A stretch of 64,000 nt of DNA from Rhodococcus jostii NBRC 16295 (GCF_001894825.1 NZ_BCWY01000001.1:62001-126000); one strand, 5' to 3'. Counted from the stretch's first letter, positions 9,009 through 17,570 are shown. Notes: generated by a model not told the origin, from the letters alone. A program made the numbers and translations.

Positions 9009-9695
9009 ATGACGCCTACGGTGACCACCCCTGAGTACGCGACCGACATCCGTTATCGCTCCGGAATCTGCACCCCGAAACAAGCAGCACGGATAGTTTC
9101 CATGCCTGTGAATACCGTCCATTCTTGGACGAAGTCGACTAAGACTCGACCAGCGATGGTGCATACGGTGAGGAACCAACGCAAAGGGTGGCCCACGGTC
9201 CCCCTGGTCGGCATCGTTGAGACTTGGTCAATGCGGGCATTGCGCACAGCCGGTGTTCCGATGTCGAAGTTGGTAACAGTGGCGGACGGTCTTCGGCACG
9301 AGTTCTCGGATCCGTATGTGCTCGCACGGCCGCTGTTGTTCACTGATGGAATCGATCTCTACCGTCGCGAGCGTGGCGACCTCTTCCGGGTGGAGGACGG
9401 CCAACAGCCAATCGAGCGTGTCATTGAAGACTATCTACAAAGAATCGATCGCGACGACGACGAGCAGCCGACAGCGTTTCGTCTTAGCCTCCACGGCGGT
9501 GTCGAGTTGACTCTCGATCCTCGGTTCAACGGTGGACGTCCATCGCTATTGCGAAGTCGTGTTCCGGCGTTCGCGATTTTAGGAGCGCTCGAGGCAGGCG
9601 AACTACCGACTGTGGTGGCAGCAGACTACGGCTTAGATGTGGCGGAGGTGCTGGCAGTTGAGCAAGCGGCTGAAAAGCTCGCGGAAATCGCGTAG
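9009..9695 (+). CDS. VapB45-like antitoxin, HTH + DUF433
   Basis: About 228 residues from the ATG at 9009, which has AGGAGG 12 nt upstream. The N-terminal part (CTPKQAARIVSMPVNTVHSW) is a helix-turn-helix DNA-binding region. The C-terminal part (FNGGRPSLLRSRVPAFAILGALEAGE...AADYGLDVAEV) is a DUF433 antitoxin-like domain. The architecture and the downstream PIN-like partner match the Mycobacterium tuberculosis Rv2018/Rv2019 (VapB45/VapC45) arrangement. The 3' end overlaps the partner gene by 38 bp in another frame, which is typical of coupled toxin-antitoxin genes. Its expected role is repression of its own promoter and neutralisation of the partner. The open frame extends upstream to 8844, but that extension has no ribosome site. 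Confidence 0.78.
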   Translation: MTPTVTTPEYATDIRYRSGICTPKQAARIVSMPVNTVHSWTKSTKTRPAMVHTVRNQRKGWPTVPLVGIVETWSMRALRTAGVPMSKLVTVADGLRHEFSDPYVLARPLLFTDGIDLYRRERGDLFRVEDGQQPIERVIEDYLQRIDRDDDEQPTAFRLSLHGGVELTLDPRFNGGRPSLLRSRVPAFAILGALEAGELPTVVAADYGLDVAEVLAVEQAAEKLAEIA

Positions 9696-10077
9696 ACCGG
9701 TCGTACTCCTTGATCGGTGCATTCCCCCCGGTGTGGGAAAAGCGCTCACCCATTTCGATATCGAGCACCGAACACTAGATGACATCTACGGGCACGGGGT
9801 AGGACAAGACATTGAGGACGTGCGGTGGATCGAGGACAGCGCCGCTGAAGGTCTGATCGCTCTCACCCAGAACTTTCGGATTGCCAGGGTGCACCACGAA
9901 GCCGAGGCGATTCGCACGTTTGGTGCGCGCGTACTGTCATACCACCGGGCCTCCCTTACAAAGGAAGCGAAGGCGCTGATCTTGGGTCGGCACATGCAGA
10001 CAGTGCGCCGCCTGCATGATCATTCAGGTCCTGCCTTCTGGCGGGTATCGCCGCTGAATGTCCTCCGCGACATTTAG
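9658..10077 (+). CDS. DUF5615 PIN-like protein, VapC45-like toxin
   Basis: PIN-like nuclease-fold protein of about 139 residues, probable toxin partner of the DUF433 protein. The family's first acidic motif is present near the start (VVLLDRCIPPGVGKAL), followed by DDIYGHGVGQDIEDVRWIEDSAAEG and ALTQNFRIARVHHE. In most DUF5615 proteins the last segment carries a T-x-D; here it reads T-Q-N, so one acidic residue may be missing. A TTG start at 9658 is chosen because GGAGG lies at 9644-9648, 9 nt upstream. An ATG at 9637 in the same frame is possible but would precede that site. The gene overlaps the antitoxin gene. Confidence 0.72.
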   Translation: MSKRLKSSRKSRRPVVLLDRCIPPGVGKALTHFDIEHRTLDDIYGHGVGQDIEDVRWIEDSAAEGLIALTQNFRIARVHHEAEAIRTFGARVLSYHRASLTKEAKALILGRHMQTVRRLHDHSGPAFWRVSPLNVLRDI

Positions 10078-10221
10078 TGACCTTGATCGCGGGCCCGCGC
10101 CGAGCCGTTCAGTGGAACCAGACCCATCGGCTTATGCCCAGCAGGTGCCAGTGAACTTCGACAGCCCGGGCGTCGGTACTGATCCGCGAGCAGACGGCGT
10201 GTCGAGACCACCCCGGCTACA

Positions 10222-10657
10222 TTGCGGCTGCCGACCACCCTCGCGACGGACCCGGACGTTGCGGCGATCGAGGCGCTGAACGCCCTTCTGGCGGCGATAG
10301 GCCCGGATCGGGACCTTGGTCGACGAACCGGACCCGTTCGCCCCGGGGTGGCCCGCGTGGGACCTGGAAACGGCGCTGTGGGCGTTGCCGGGGATCGGCC
10401 GGACGAAGGCAACGAAGCTGATCACCCGTAAACATCCCCGGCTGTACCCGATTTGGGTCTCGGTCGTCAGTGCGGTCCTGGGCACCGGGCGAGCACATCT
10501 GAACCCGGTCTGGGAGGCCCTCCGGGCCGACGAGGGGGCGTTGCATCGCCGGTTGCTGTCGCTCCGCGGGGAGGCGGGCCTCCCCGAAGGGATCTCGGCG
10601 CTGCGGGTGTTTGATGTGATCGCGTGGATGGACGGGGAAGAATCGTGGCCTGGGTGA
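10222..10657 (+). pseudogene. frameshifted DUF6308-like gene (copy 2)
   Basis: A near full-length but frameshifted gene. From TTG at 10222 one frame reads LRLPTTLATDPDVAAIEAL and on through AAIGPDRDLG. At about 10312-10318 the reading moves to the next frame, VDEPDPFAPGWPAWDLETAL, and continues to a stop at 10655-10657. The second part has a helix-hairpin-helix-like LPGIGRTKATKLITRK stretch followed by PRLYPIWVSVV, as in DUF6308-type proteins. Alignment with the copy at 8135-8290 locates the shift. Both copies being broken suggests decay after duplication around the VapBC-like pair. Confidence 0.62.
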
Positions 10658-10725
10658 GCGTTCTGACCGGGAAAGATGACATGTCCCGGTGTGCTGTCTT
10701 CGAGTAGTGCACGAGGATGATGGGT

Positions 10726-11373
10726 ATGCGGATGAAGTTTCACGAGCAGCTCGACGAGCTGACGGACCGGTTGGCGTCGATGTGCCGGCTGGCCGGGGAT
10801 GCGGTCCAGGCGGCGACCGAGGCCCTGGTGCTGGCTGACCTGCCCCTGGCCGAGCGGGTGTTCGACCTGAACGACCAGATCGAGGAGCTGCGCGGTCCGT
10901 GTGAGGACCTGGCGATGGCGCTGTTGGCGTTGCAGGGCCCGGTGGCGCGTGATCTGCGTCAGGTTGTCACCGGTGTGCACCTGGTGGCGGATCTGAGCCG
11001 GATGGGTGGGCTGGTGCAGCATGTGGCCGAAAGCGTCCGCCGGCGTCATCCCGAGCACGTCGCTTCCGGTGAGGCGGAGGAATTGCTCTCCCATATGGGG
11101 CGGGTGGCGGCCGAGTTGGCCGGCCTCGCCGAACGGGTCCTGCGCACGCACGATCCCGAACTGGCCGCCGAGATCGGCAGACGCGACGACGAGCTCGACG
11201 ACTTGCATCGACGGCTGCTCACCTTGATCGAGGATCCGGCCTGGACCGGCACCATCCCGGCCGCGGTCGATGTGACCTTGTTGGGGCGTTTCTACGAGCG
11301 CTTCGGTGACCACACCGTCGTGGTCGGGCGCCGTGTGATTTTCCTCGTCACCGGGGAACAGATGCCCCTGTAG
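10726..11373 (+). CDS. phoU: phosphate-signalling regulator PhoU
   Basis: PhoU homologue of about 215 residues: two similar three-helix bundles that link the PstSCAB phosphate transporter to the PhoR-type sensor kinase and bind a multinuclear metal cluster. The opening FHEQLDELTDRL, the first repeat around residues 25-105 and the second-repeat metal motif YERFGDHTVVVGRRVIFLVTGE are all recognisable. The ATG at 10726 is selected over 10717 and 10720 because GAGG at 10713-10716 then lies 9 nt away. No pst or pho regulator gene is adjacent, so this is a stand-alone phoU copy. Confidence 0.88.
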   Translation: MRMKFHEQLDELTDRLASMCRLAGDAVQAATEALVLADLPLAERVFDLNDQIEELRGPCEDLAMALLALQGPVARDLRQVVTGVHLVADLSRMGGLVQHVAESVRRRHPEHVASGEAEELLSHMGRVAAELAGLAERVLRTHDPELAAEIGRRDDELDDLHRRLLTLIEDPAWTGTIPAAVDVTLLGRFYERFGDHTVVVGRRVIFLVTGEQMPL

Positions 11374-11892
11374 GTCGTCCCGTCACGGTTCGCGTCGCCG
11401 CCGATCCGAGTGTGGACTTCGCCCTGCCCGTTGGTGTGCGCGTTCCTGCCGATGGCGGCAATGGTGGTGTGGTTCTTCATGTCGATGGAGCTGTTCTTCA
11501 CCCCCGACTGAACCTGCTATTCGGGTTGTTCGAGGGCGTCGGTGATGCGGTCGTGAACCGGAGGTGTCGAGGTTCTGGCCGGCGGTGCGGGCGGCCGCGT
11601 GGGCGCGGGTGTATTCGTCGTCGCTGAGCTGAATGTGGTGCGGTGGGGTCTGGTGTGGGCCTGTGGGCGAGTTCGCGTCTGGGGTGCTCGCGCATCTCGC
11701 TGATGCACCGCGGGTGTTCGTGCCGACCGAGGCCCGGTCGCAAGCATCCGCTCCCCGGAGCCTGGTGGGGGCAGGTCAGGTTCGGCGACGCTCGGCTGGC
11801 CTGGGTGGCGTGCTCGGTGCTTCGGTAGGAACACTCTGCGGCACAATGAATGTCGGTGGCGGTGTGCTTGGGTGCGGGGGTGGGGGTTCGTG
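11374..11892. other. intergenic region with possible small-gene remnant
   Basis: A 519-bp gap between convergent genes. On the minus strand near 11640-11540 one frame reads IQLSDDEYTRAHAAARTAGQ, resembling the start of small ribbon-helix-type antitoxins or DUF proteins, then shifts frame to DRITDALEQPE. This may be a decayed small gene; there is no start or ribosome site to support an intact one. Confidence 0.3.
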
Positions 11893-13293
11893 TCAGGGGG
11901 CGAGGGTGTAGCCGCTGCCGGTGGTTTTGGCTTCATACATGGCGGCGTCCGCGCGTCGGATGAGCGTTACTCGGGTGTCTTCCGGTCGGGCGAGGGCGAT
12001 GCCGACGCTGGCGGTGTAGCGAAGTTCGCGTCCGGTCGAGTCGGGTCCGATGTGTAGTTCGGTGATGCGGGTGGCGAGGGCGATGGCCTCCTCGACGGTG
12101 GTGGTGTCGGGGCAGACGATGAGGAATTCGTCGCCGCCGATCCGGGCCACGGTGTCGGTGGGGCGTATGACCGATTGCAGTTGTTCGGCCAGCCGGATGA
12201 GGGCGTCGTCGCCGACGGCGTGGCCGAGTCGGTCGTTGAGGGTCTTGAACTCGTCGAGGTCGATCAGCAACGCCGCAACCGTGCGCCCGCTTCCGCGTGC
12301 GGTGTCCAGGGCGGCGTCGATCTGCTGATGCGCCAGGGCACGGTTCGGTAGCCCGGTCAATGAATCGTGCAGGCTCAGATGCCGCAGCGCCTGCTCTGCC
12401 TCGATGCGCCGGATCGCCGCGGCCAGCACCGCGGTCACCGAGCGCAGGAACATCACCTCCCGGTCGGAGTATTCGCGGGGGCGGGCACTGTGCGCGGTGA
12501 GCACACCCCACACCGTGTCGGCGCCGATGGGAACGCAGACCCCGCTCCGTAACCCTCGGGTATTCATGGCTTCGGTCGCGAACCGGTGCTCGCCGTACCG
12601 GTCGGGGCAGATGATGATCTGATCGGTGGCGGCCGCGTATCCGGGCTGGGAATCGGCGCCGGGGGCGAAGGTTTCCGGGACGGGTGGTTGACCGCGGTAG
12701 GCGAGCACCCGTAATGCACCGCCCGGCTCCTCGGCCCGGGCCACCGAGGCGCAGTTGACTCCCACCAACGCGGCGGCTGCGTCCGCCGCGGCCACGAGGA
12801 CGTGGTCCAGGTCGCCGTCGACGGCGAGCCCACTCAGGTCGGCGAGGGCGCGTTGTTCGCGGACCCGGTACGCGGCCGCCTCCAACGCCGTGTGCAGGCG
12901 CTGTTCGTGCTCCTGCGCAGTGCGCAGGTCCTGGGCGATACATGCGATCACCGCAGGGCGGTTCTCCGGACTGCGCTCGACCACGAAGGTGGACAAGGTG
13001 ACCGGGATCGGTTCACCGGTCAGGAAATGCCGAAACTCCGACCGGCCCTCCCACCGGCCCTGATCGAGCAGGGCCGATTCCATGTCGGGGGCCTGCACGA
13101 ATCCGACGTCGGTGAAGAATTCCGGTGCCCAGCGGGCGGCGACGGCGGCCTCGTCGGTCAGCCCCATCAGCTGCATCCCGGCGGGGTTGAGGTAGCGCAG
13201 GCGTCCGGTGTCGTAGTCGGCGATGGCGACCAGGTTCTGGGCATGCTCGATCACCGACAGCAACATCCGAGCCTCCGCTGTTTCCGGTTTCAT
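11893..13293 (-). CDS. diguanylate cyclase, PAS + GAF + GGDEF
   Basis: Signalling enzyme predicted to make cyclic di-GMP from two GTP, about 466 residues. Order: PAS domain (about 10-130; LLSVIEHAQNLVAIADYD then GRLRYLNPAGMQLMGL), GAF domain (about 155-290) and GGDEF domain (about 305-466; HDSLTGLPNRA, DLDEFKTLNDRLGHAVGD). The catalytic GGDEF signature is intact. An RxxD inhibitory I-site (RPTD) lies five residues before it, so product feedback inhibition is expected. The ATG at 13293 is chosen because GGGAGG stands 9 nt upstream; the longer frame to 13389 has no such site. No membrane segment is seen, so it is probably cytosolic, sensing redox or a ligand through PAS/GAF. Confidence 0.9.
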   Translation of the reverse strand: MKPETAEARMLLSVIEHAQNLVAIADYDTGRLRYLNPAGMQLMGLTDEAAVAARWAPEFFTDVGFVQAPDMESALLDQGRWEGRSEFRHFLTGEPIPVTLSTFVVERSPENRPAVIACIAQDLRTAQEHEQRLHTALEAAAYRVREQRALADLSGLAVDGDLDHVLVAAADAAAALVGVNCASVARAEEPGGALRVLAYRGQPPVPETFAPGADSQPGYAAATDQIIICPDRYGEHRFATEAMNTRGLRSGVCVPIGADTVWGVLTAHSARPREYSDREVMFLRSVTAVLAAAIRRIEAEQALRHLSLHDSLTGLPNRALAHQQIDAALDTARGSGRTVAALLIDLDEFKTLNDRLGHAVGDDALIRLAEQLQSVIRPTDTVARIGGDEFLIVCPDTTTVEEAIALATRITELHIGPDSTGRELRYTASVGIALARPEDTRVTLIRRADAAMYEAKTTGSGYTLAP

Positions 13294-13569
13294 CCTGGCC
13301 GTCCTCCCAGCCTCGATGTGCGGCGCCGCCATGGTGCCCACCCTTGCAGGTCGAGCCTTCGCATTGCTTGTGATGATTCGAGTGAACACCGACAGGTTCG
13401 ATCAGTCGATGGGCGATGCCTCCAGATCGCGGGTGCACCGTCCCTCGCTTGCATCGTGACGGTGCCGGTGGTCGGGTCCAGTTACGTTTTCGGGTTCGGC
13501 GTTCGGGGCCCGTCGATTCCCGCACCGCCGCCTACGTCCGCGGCAGATTCGAGACAGAGGTCGAATCAG

Positions 13570-13700
13570 GAGGCAAACCCAACAGGCGAACCGATACCCG
13601 GCCGAAGACCGGGGCGGCGCCTCCAACAGGCCTCGATGCTCGTAGTCCCGCAGCGTCTTCCGCATTCACTCCGGCGCGGGCGGCGACCTCCCAGTGGTAC
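13570..13700 (-). pseudogene. remnant of a MerR-family regulator
   Basis: On the minus strand one frame reads EVAARAGVNAED and, one frame over, TLRDYEHRGLLEAPPRSSAGYRF. These are consecutive pieces of the MerR DNA-binding domain (helix-turn-helix, then the wing YERRGLL...RSPAGYR). The frame change and the missing dimerisation domain show that only a degraded N-terminus remains, between the diguanylate cyclase and methyltransferase genes. Confidence 0.55.
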
Positions 13701-13787
13701 GCATGCCGCCATTCTCAAACTCTGCGGCGAAGGCGGTGAGTTCCGCGATCCTGGGACCCGCTGCCGGTGAGCGAGGGCCAATGCGGG

Positions 13788-14630
13788 CTACCGCTTGCGT
13801 GCGGTGATGAGCAGGTACTCGGCCTCGTAGAGTGTCCGACCGTGCGCATCGGCCCGATTCCATGCGGTGAGGAACTGCAGGAAATCTCGCTCGAGGTTCG
13901 CGATCCGATCCGGGTCCGCGGCGTTGTGGTGGTACGCGGCGATCGTCGGGCCATAGTTGCGTTTCCAGAACTCCCGGAACTCGGTCGGGTCTGCGAAGCG
14001 GTCGATCACGAGCGACTGGCGGTGCGCGTCGAGCGCGGTCACCCGGTCGCCGAACAGGTCGCGGACGTGTTGCTCGTCGCCCCACAACGGCGGCGGGGTC
14101 GCACCGCGGGGCGGGGGCGGTGCGTAGGGTCCCATGGCCTTGAACAGGTTGCCGATCAGGCCCTGCGGTGTCCAGTTGATCATCGCGATGGTGCCGCCGG
14201 GCCGGCAGACTCGCAGCATCTCGTCGGCGGTCTGCCGATGGTGCGGCGCGAACATGGCTCCGACGACCGAGATGACGGCGTCGAAGCTGTCGTCGTCGAA
14301 CGCCAACGCCTCTGCGTCGGCCTCGACCCAGTCCAGCTCGACGCCGCGCTGGGCGGCGATCGCTCGCCCGGCGACGAACAGTTCCGGCGTCAGGTCCGAC
14401 GCCACGACGGTGGCGCCGCGTGCGGCAGCCGGGATCGCGGCGTTGCCGCTGCCGGCGGCCACGTCGAGCACCCGCTGGCCGGAGCGGATATCGGCTGCCT
14501 CCACGAGCACCTCGCCGAGGGTCGGGATCAGCTCGGCGGCGACGGTCGGGTAGTCGCCGGAGGCCCACGACGCCCGGTGCTTGGCCTTGAGCGTGCGGTC
14601 GGTGTCTGAATCGGGGGGAATGGTGGTCAT
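13788..14630 (-). CDS. class I SAM-dependent methyltransferase
   Basis: About 280 residues from ATG 14630, with GAGG 8 nt upstream. Rossmann-fold methyltransferase: motif I VLDVAAGSGNAAI binds S-adenosylmethionine, followed by VVASDLTPEL (motif II acidic residue), ADAEALAFDDDSFD (motif III) and PGGTIAMINWTP (post-motif III). The pattern is that of the UbiE/Methyltransf_11 group acting on small molecules. The C-terminal half (AYHHNAADPDRIANLERDFL) may cover the substrate. The substrate is unknown and the gene stands alone. A longer frame to 14708 has no better start. Confidence 0.83.
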   Translation of the reverse strand: MTTIPPDSDTDRTLKAKHRASWASGDYPTVAAELIPTLGEVLVEAADIRSGQRVLDVAAGSGNAAIPAAARGATVVASDLTPELFVAGRAIAAQRGVELDWVEADAEALAFDDDSFDAVISVVGAMFAPHHRQTADEMLRVCRPGGTIAMINWTPQGLIGNLFKAMGPYAPPPPRGATPPPLWGDEQHVRDLFGDRVTALDAHRQSLVIDRFADPTEFREFWKRNYGPTIAAYHHNAADPDRIANLERDFLQFLTAWNRADAHGRTLYEAEYLLITARKR

Positions 14631-14799
14631 GAAAGTGTCCTCGTACTCGATGTCGGGTGCCGGGATGTCGGCACACCAATAGACGACGGTCGGTTCGGAA
14701 GGATGCACGCGAGGTGATCGGCATGGTCGCCTACGTGCGACTGATGCCTCGACTCATTGCCCCGAACCGGGGCACCGCCAGCCCGAGTCGCTGGCGGAG

Positions 14800-15006
14800 T
14801 CCGCCTCAGGAAGCCTGATTGCGCTGCCGGGAACCCGCGCGGGTCTGAAGGTCGGCGACAAAGTCAAGGTTCATGCCGAGGGCACCTCGGTGTTCACGAT
14901 TGTGAGCATTGACGGCGACGAAGCGCTGATCGAGTCGGTTCTCAGCGCCCCGGGGACCTACCCATTCCACTGCAAGCTTGAACGTCTCGTCCCGGTCGAG
15001 TCCTGA
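14800..15006 (+). pseudogene. small protein fragment without a start codon
   Basis: The plus-strand frame ending in TGA at 15004-15006 has a convincing protein-like sequence (LKVGDKVKVHAEGTSVFTIV, then SIDGDEALIES and TYPFHCKLERLVPVE), resembling a small beta-barrel. No ATG, GTG or TTG with a ribosome site opens it, and the frame is closed by a TAG near 14683. It is best described as a remnant or a gene whose start has been lost. I do not recognise the family. Confidence 0.35.
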
Positions 15007-15363
15007 AATAGCCAAAAATGCGCCCGGAGCTGCTCAGATGACACGCCCCGATTTCGGGATGATTCTCAGCGGTGCAGGGCGGTGACCGGATCGCGAATCT
15101 GGGTGCGCTGCTCGGTGTCGAGGCCACGGACTCGGGGCCGATTTCGGCCTCGAGCGAGGTTCTGAGCCACGTCGAATACCGCACCGCGAATGTCCTTACG
15201 GCGCTGTGTGGCTAACTGGTTCTGCTCGTGGATAACTCGGTCGTTGTGGCCGGCGATCATGACGCACGGCACTTTTGACGGCCGGGGCCTGGCCCGCGTG
15301 GGCCACCACTGTCGGACGGGTTGTGCCATGCTGGGGGCACAGTGACGAAGTCGCGGGGGTGAC

Positions 15364-15564
15364 ATGACTGTTCATACGTTGGTGCGATCCACAGGCAGGC
15401 GTGGATGGACGTTGCGGTGCGATCTGTGCGAGCACACCTTCGCCGCTGCCGTCGCCAGTCAAGCTCAGGCGGTGGCCTTCGCCGAGACGAACGGGTGGAT
15501 CGTCGGCGAGCGCACGTGGTGCCCGATGTGCGCGGCGGCCCACACCTCCCGCCGCACAGCCTGA
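15364..15564 (+). CDS. small CxxC zinc-ribbon-like protein
   Basis: A 66-residue protein with two cysteine pairs, CDLC near residue 19 and CPMC near residue 53, spaced as in a small zinc ribbon. Between them is an alanine-rich helix (AAAVASQAQAVAFAETNGW). The ATG at 15364 follows GGGGGTGAC, a reasonable ribosome site. Function is unknown. It lies 100 bp upstream of another hypothetical gene in the same direction. A small-protein call is favoured because the cysteine spacing is regular and the composition differs from the antisense frames. Confidence 0.6.
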   Translation: MTVHTLVRSTGRRGWTLRCDLCEHTFAAAVASQAQAVAFAETNGWIVGERTWCPMCAAAHTSRRTA

Positions 15565-15664
15565 AGTCGCCGGTCCACAGCCGTGACCCGGGACTCGGGG
15601 GCGGTTGCCGGGCTGTGAGGATGGATTCGAGGATTTCGTCTTGCATTGAAGGGAACAGGGTCTG

Positions 15665-16144
15665 ATGGGGGAGCTGGCCGCGGCGAGCAAGGTACATGTG
15701 ATGGTGTCGTACTGGTGGAGCCGCGGCGACGGTCTCGCCAACCACCAGCTCGGCCAGATCCTCACCCGCGCAGCAGGCATGGGTGTGGTTGACATCACTG
15801 ACCCGCAGTCGCTCGATCGGGCGCTGCGGATCGCGGTCGCCGATCCCGCGGTGCTGGCCGAACTGGACCAGTGGTGGCAGATGGTCGAAACCCGCAGGGC
15901 CGGAAACGGCACCCGCAACCCGGGTCTGGGTCTGGAGACGTCGATTCGGTACCTCACCGACCGGCTCGACGCCGCCGCCGTCACACCGGAGGCGTTCGGC
16001 GAATGCCGCCGGCAGGTCGCCGCGGTCGATCAGACGATCATCAGCGCGAAGAACCTCCCCGAACTCGCGCACCCGGACGCGGAGATGCTCGACCTCCTCG
16101 CCCGCTACCTCGAGGCACGTTCCCGAGTTCTCGCCCTGGCATGA
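15665..16144 (+). CDS. hypothetical protein
   Basis: Predicted soluble protein of 159 residues, not recognised. It starts with VMVSYWWSRGDGLANHQLGQ, contains a tryptophan pair (DQWWQMVE) in the middle and ends in a helical, leucine-rich stretch (EMLDLLARYLEARSRVLA). There is no signal peptide or membrane segment. A GGGA-type sequence lies about 12 nt before the ATG. It is co-directional with the upstream zinc-ribbon-like gene and convergent with the broken phospholipase-D-like gene. A compound hairpin separates the two. Confidence 0.55.
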   Translation: MGELAAASKVHVMVSYWWSRGDGLANHQLGQILTRAAGMGVVDITDPQSLDRALRIAVADPAVLAELDQWWQMVETRRAGNGTRNPGLGLETSIRYLTDRLDAAAVTPEAFGECRRQVAAVDQTIISAKNLPELAHPDAEMLDLLARYLEARSRVLALA

Positions 16145-16220
16145 CGACCCCACCCGGGTGAGCCGACGCCAAGGCGCGAGCCACAGGGTTGGACCGGCGA
16201 ACCGCCACCCGCGGAAGCGA

Positions 16221-16270
16221 CCTGCCAGCATTGCCAGCAATGCGTGCATTGCCGGCGATAATGGCAGGTC
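16221..16270. terminator. compound hairpin between convergent genes
   Basis: Outer arms ACCTGCCA (16221-16228) and TGGCAGGT (16263-16270) pair perfectly. Inside, GCATTGC (16229-16235) and GCAATGC (16238-16244) form a second stem with a 2-nt loop. It lies between two convergent genes and probably acts as a bidirectional terminator, although there is no T-run. Confidence 0.5.
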
Positions 16271-16328
16271 GGTGACTAGTAGGGACGTGTTGTTCCCGCT
16301 GGTAGAAGCCTCTATTGGTCGGGATAAA

Positions 16329-17276
16329 TCAGAGGTTCCAGAGTTGGAGCAGAGCGGTCCGCAGGCAGGGGGAGGCGATCCGGTGATCGGCCAGGAGCCG
16401 GGGGTTGGGGTGCCCGAGGTCGGCGAGGGTCTGCTCGGCCTCCGGCACCGGGATGGGGGAGAGGTCGGCTCGGCTTCGCAGGAGGTGACCGACGGCGCCG
16501 CGGGCGTGGAGGATCGCGATCGCCTCGGAATCCACGACCGCTGGGGGGTAAATCCACTCGTTGTCGGCGGTGACGAAGATCAGGACGTCACCGCGCTCGA
16601 GGCGGGTGTCGGATTTGTTGTGGTGGAACCATTCGAGATGGTACTTCGCTGCCGGCCCGGCAGGGCCGCGATGCCGGCGGGCCTGCGTTGCCCACGTGTG
16701 CTGCTCGGTAGGACCGGGTGTGTAGTCGACGGTGTGTCGAAGAAACATCCGGGGGATCTTGGCGGGCAGGAACCCGGGGTCGGCGCGCCCGCGGCTCGTG
16801 ACCCCGGGCAGCGGTCACGCCCGACCGATCTGCCACTGCGCGGTGGCGTTGTCGAGGAACGTCTGGTCGACCTCGGTGATCTCCTCGATGTCGTCGATGA
16901 ACGCCCGCACGGCGGTCACGACCTCCGGGTCGTCGGTGATGACCGCGGCTTCGTCGGCGAGGGTGGAGCTGTGGGAGGCGTTGGCGGAGCCGATGACCGC
17001 CCGCCGGTCGGTGGCGATGACATTGGCGTGCAGGTTCGGTGACGACAGCACCCGCACCCCGGCGTCGAGGTAGTAGGCGAGCGCGACCGGGGAGGTCGCG
17101 TGGGCGCGCACCGCGGCGCGGGAAGCGTTGACGACAAGAACATCCCCGGCGCGCAGCGGCAGCAGGGTGGGTGCGTCCTGGCCGAGGTGCGCGATCGCAG
17201 CACGGCGGGGCCCGCGCGTGCGGATCGCGCGGGTGATGTGCGGCCACGGACTCGGCCCGTGGAAGGCGGTCCCCAT
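16329..17276 (-). pseudogene. phospholipase-D-like domain protein interrupted by one in-frame stop
   Basis: Reading from ATG 17276, the protein contains a PLD-like core: AGDVLVVNASRAA, then HATSPVALAYYLDAGVRVL and NLHANVIATDRRAVIGSANAS. A TGA at 16815-16817 interrupts it after DNATAQWQIGRA. The same frame then continues without change (PLPGVTSRGRADPGFLPAKI) to a stop at 16329, through a second half with LERGDVLIFVTADNEWIYPP. One substitution of an arginine CGA to TGA would explain this. In the HKD-type motif the lysine is replaced by asparagine (H-A-N), so catalysis may have been weak or absent even before the stop. Expression of only the first half (about 153 residues) remains possible. Confidence 0.6.
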
Positions 17277-17520
17277 AGTCAAAACGGTAGCGGGTGCGAA
17301 CACCCGGCTGGGTGGATCCGGGTACTACCGGCAGTCTCGCGGATAGTGCCCGGAGCCAGCCGCTGAACTGCGCAGATGACACGTCCCCTTCCCCGAGGAA
17401 CTGACTCGAGTAGTCCGTTACTGGTGAAACGGTTCCTGTAATGGGCGACGGTCCTCGTTCGGATTCGGTTCGGCTGCTCGGTACCACGCGTGCGCGCCGA
17501 GGCCGGCCATGAGAAACGCC

Positions 17521-17570
17521 CACATCGTCAGTACTCAGGAATTTCCACATCGTCAGTACCCAGGAATTGG
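17521..17570. repeat. 25-bp tandem direct repeat, two copies
   Basis: Two adjacent units at 17521-17545 and 17546-17570, each beginning CACATCGTCAGTAC and containing CAGGAATT; 22 of 25 positions agree. It lies in the 770-bp region upstream of the NCS1 permease gene, about 340 bp before regulatory motif copy 1. Function unknown. Confidence 0.8.

Noticed and set aside
15066..16249. Overlapping minus-strand frames of 99, 262 and 330 codons
   Set aside because: They run antisense to the two better-supported plus-strand small genes, with arginine/proline-rich translations typical of shadow frames. A 63-codon part (from about 15260) looks slightly protein-like but has no ribosome site.
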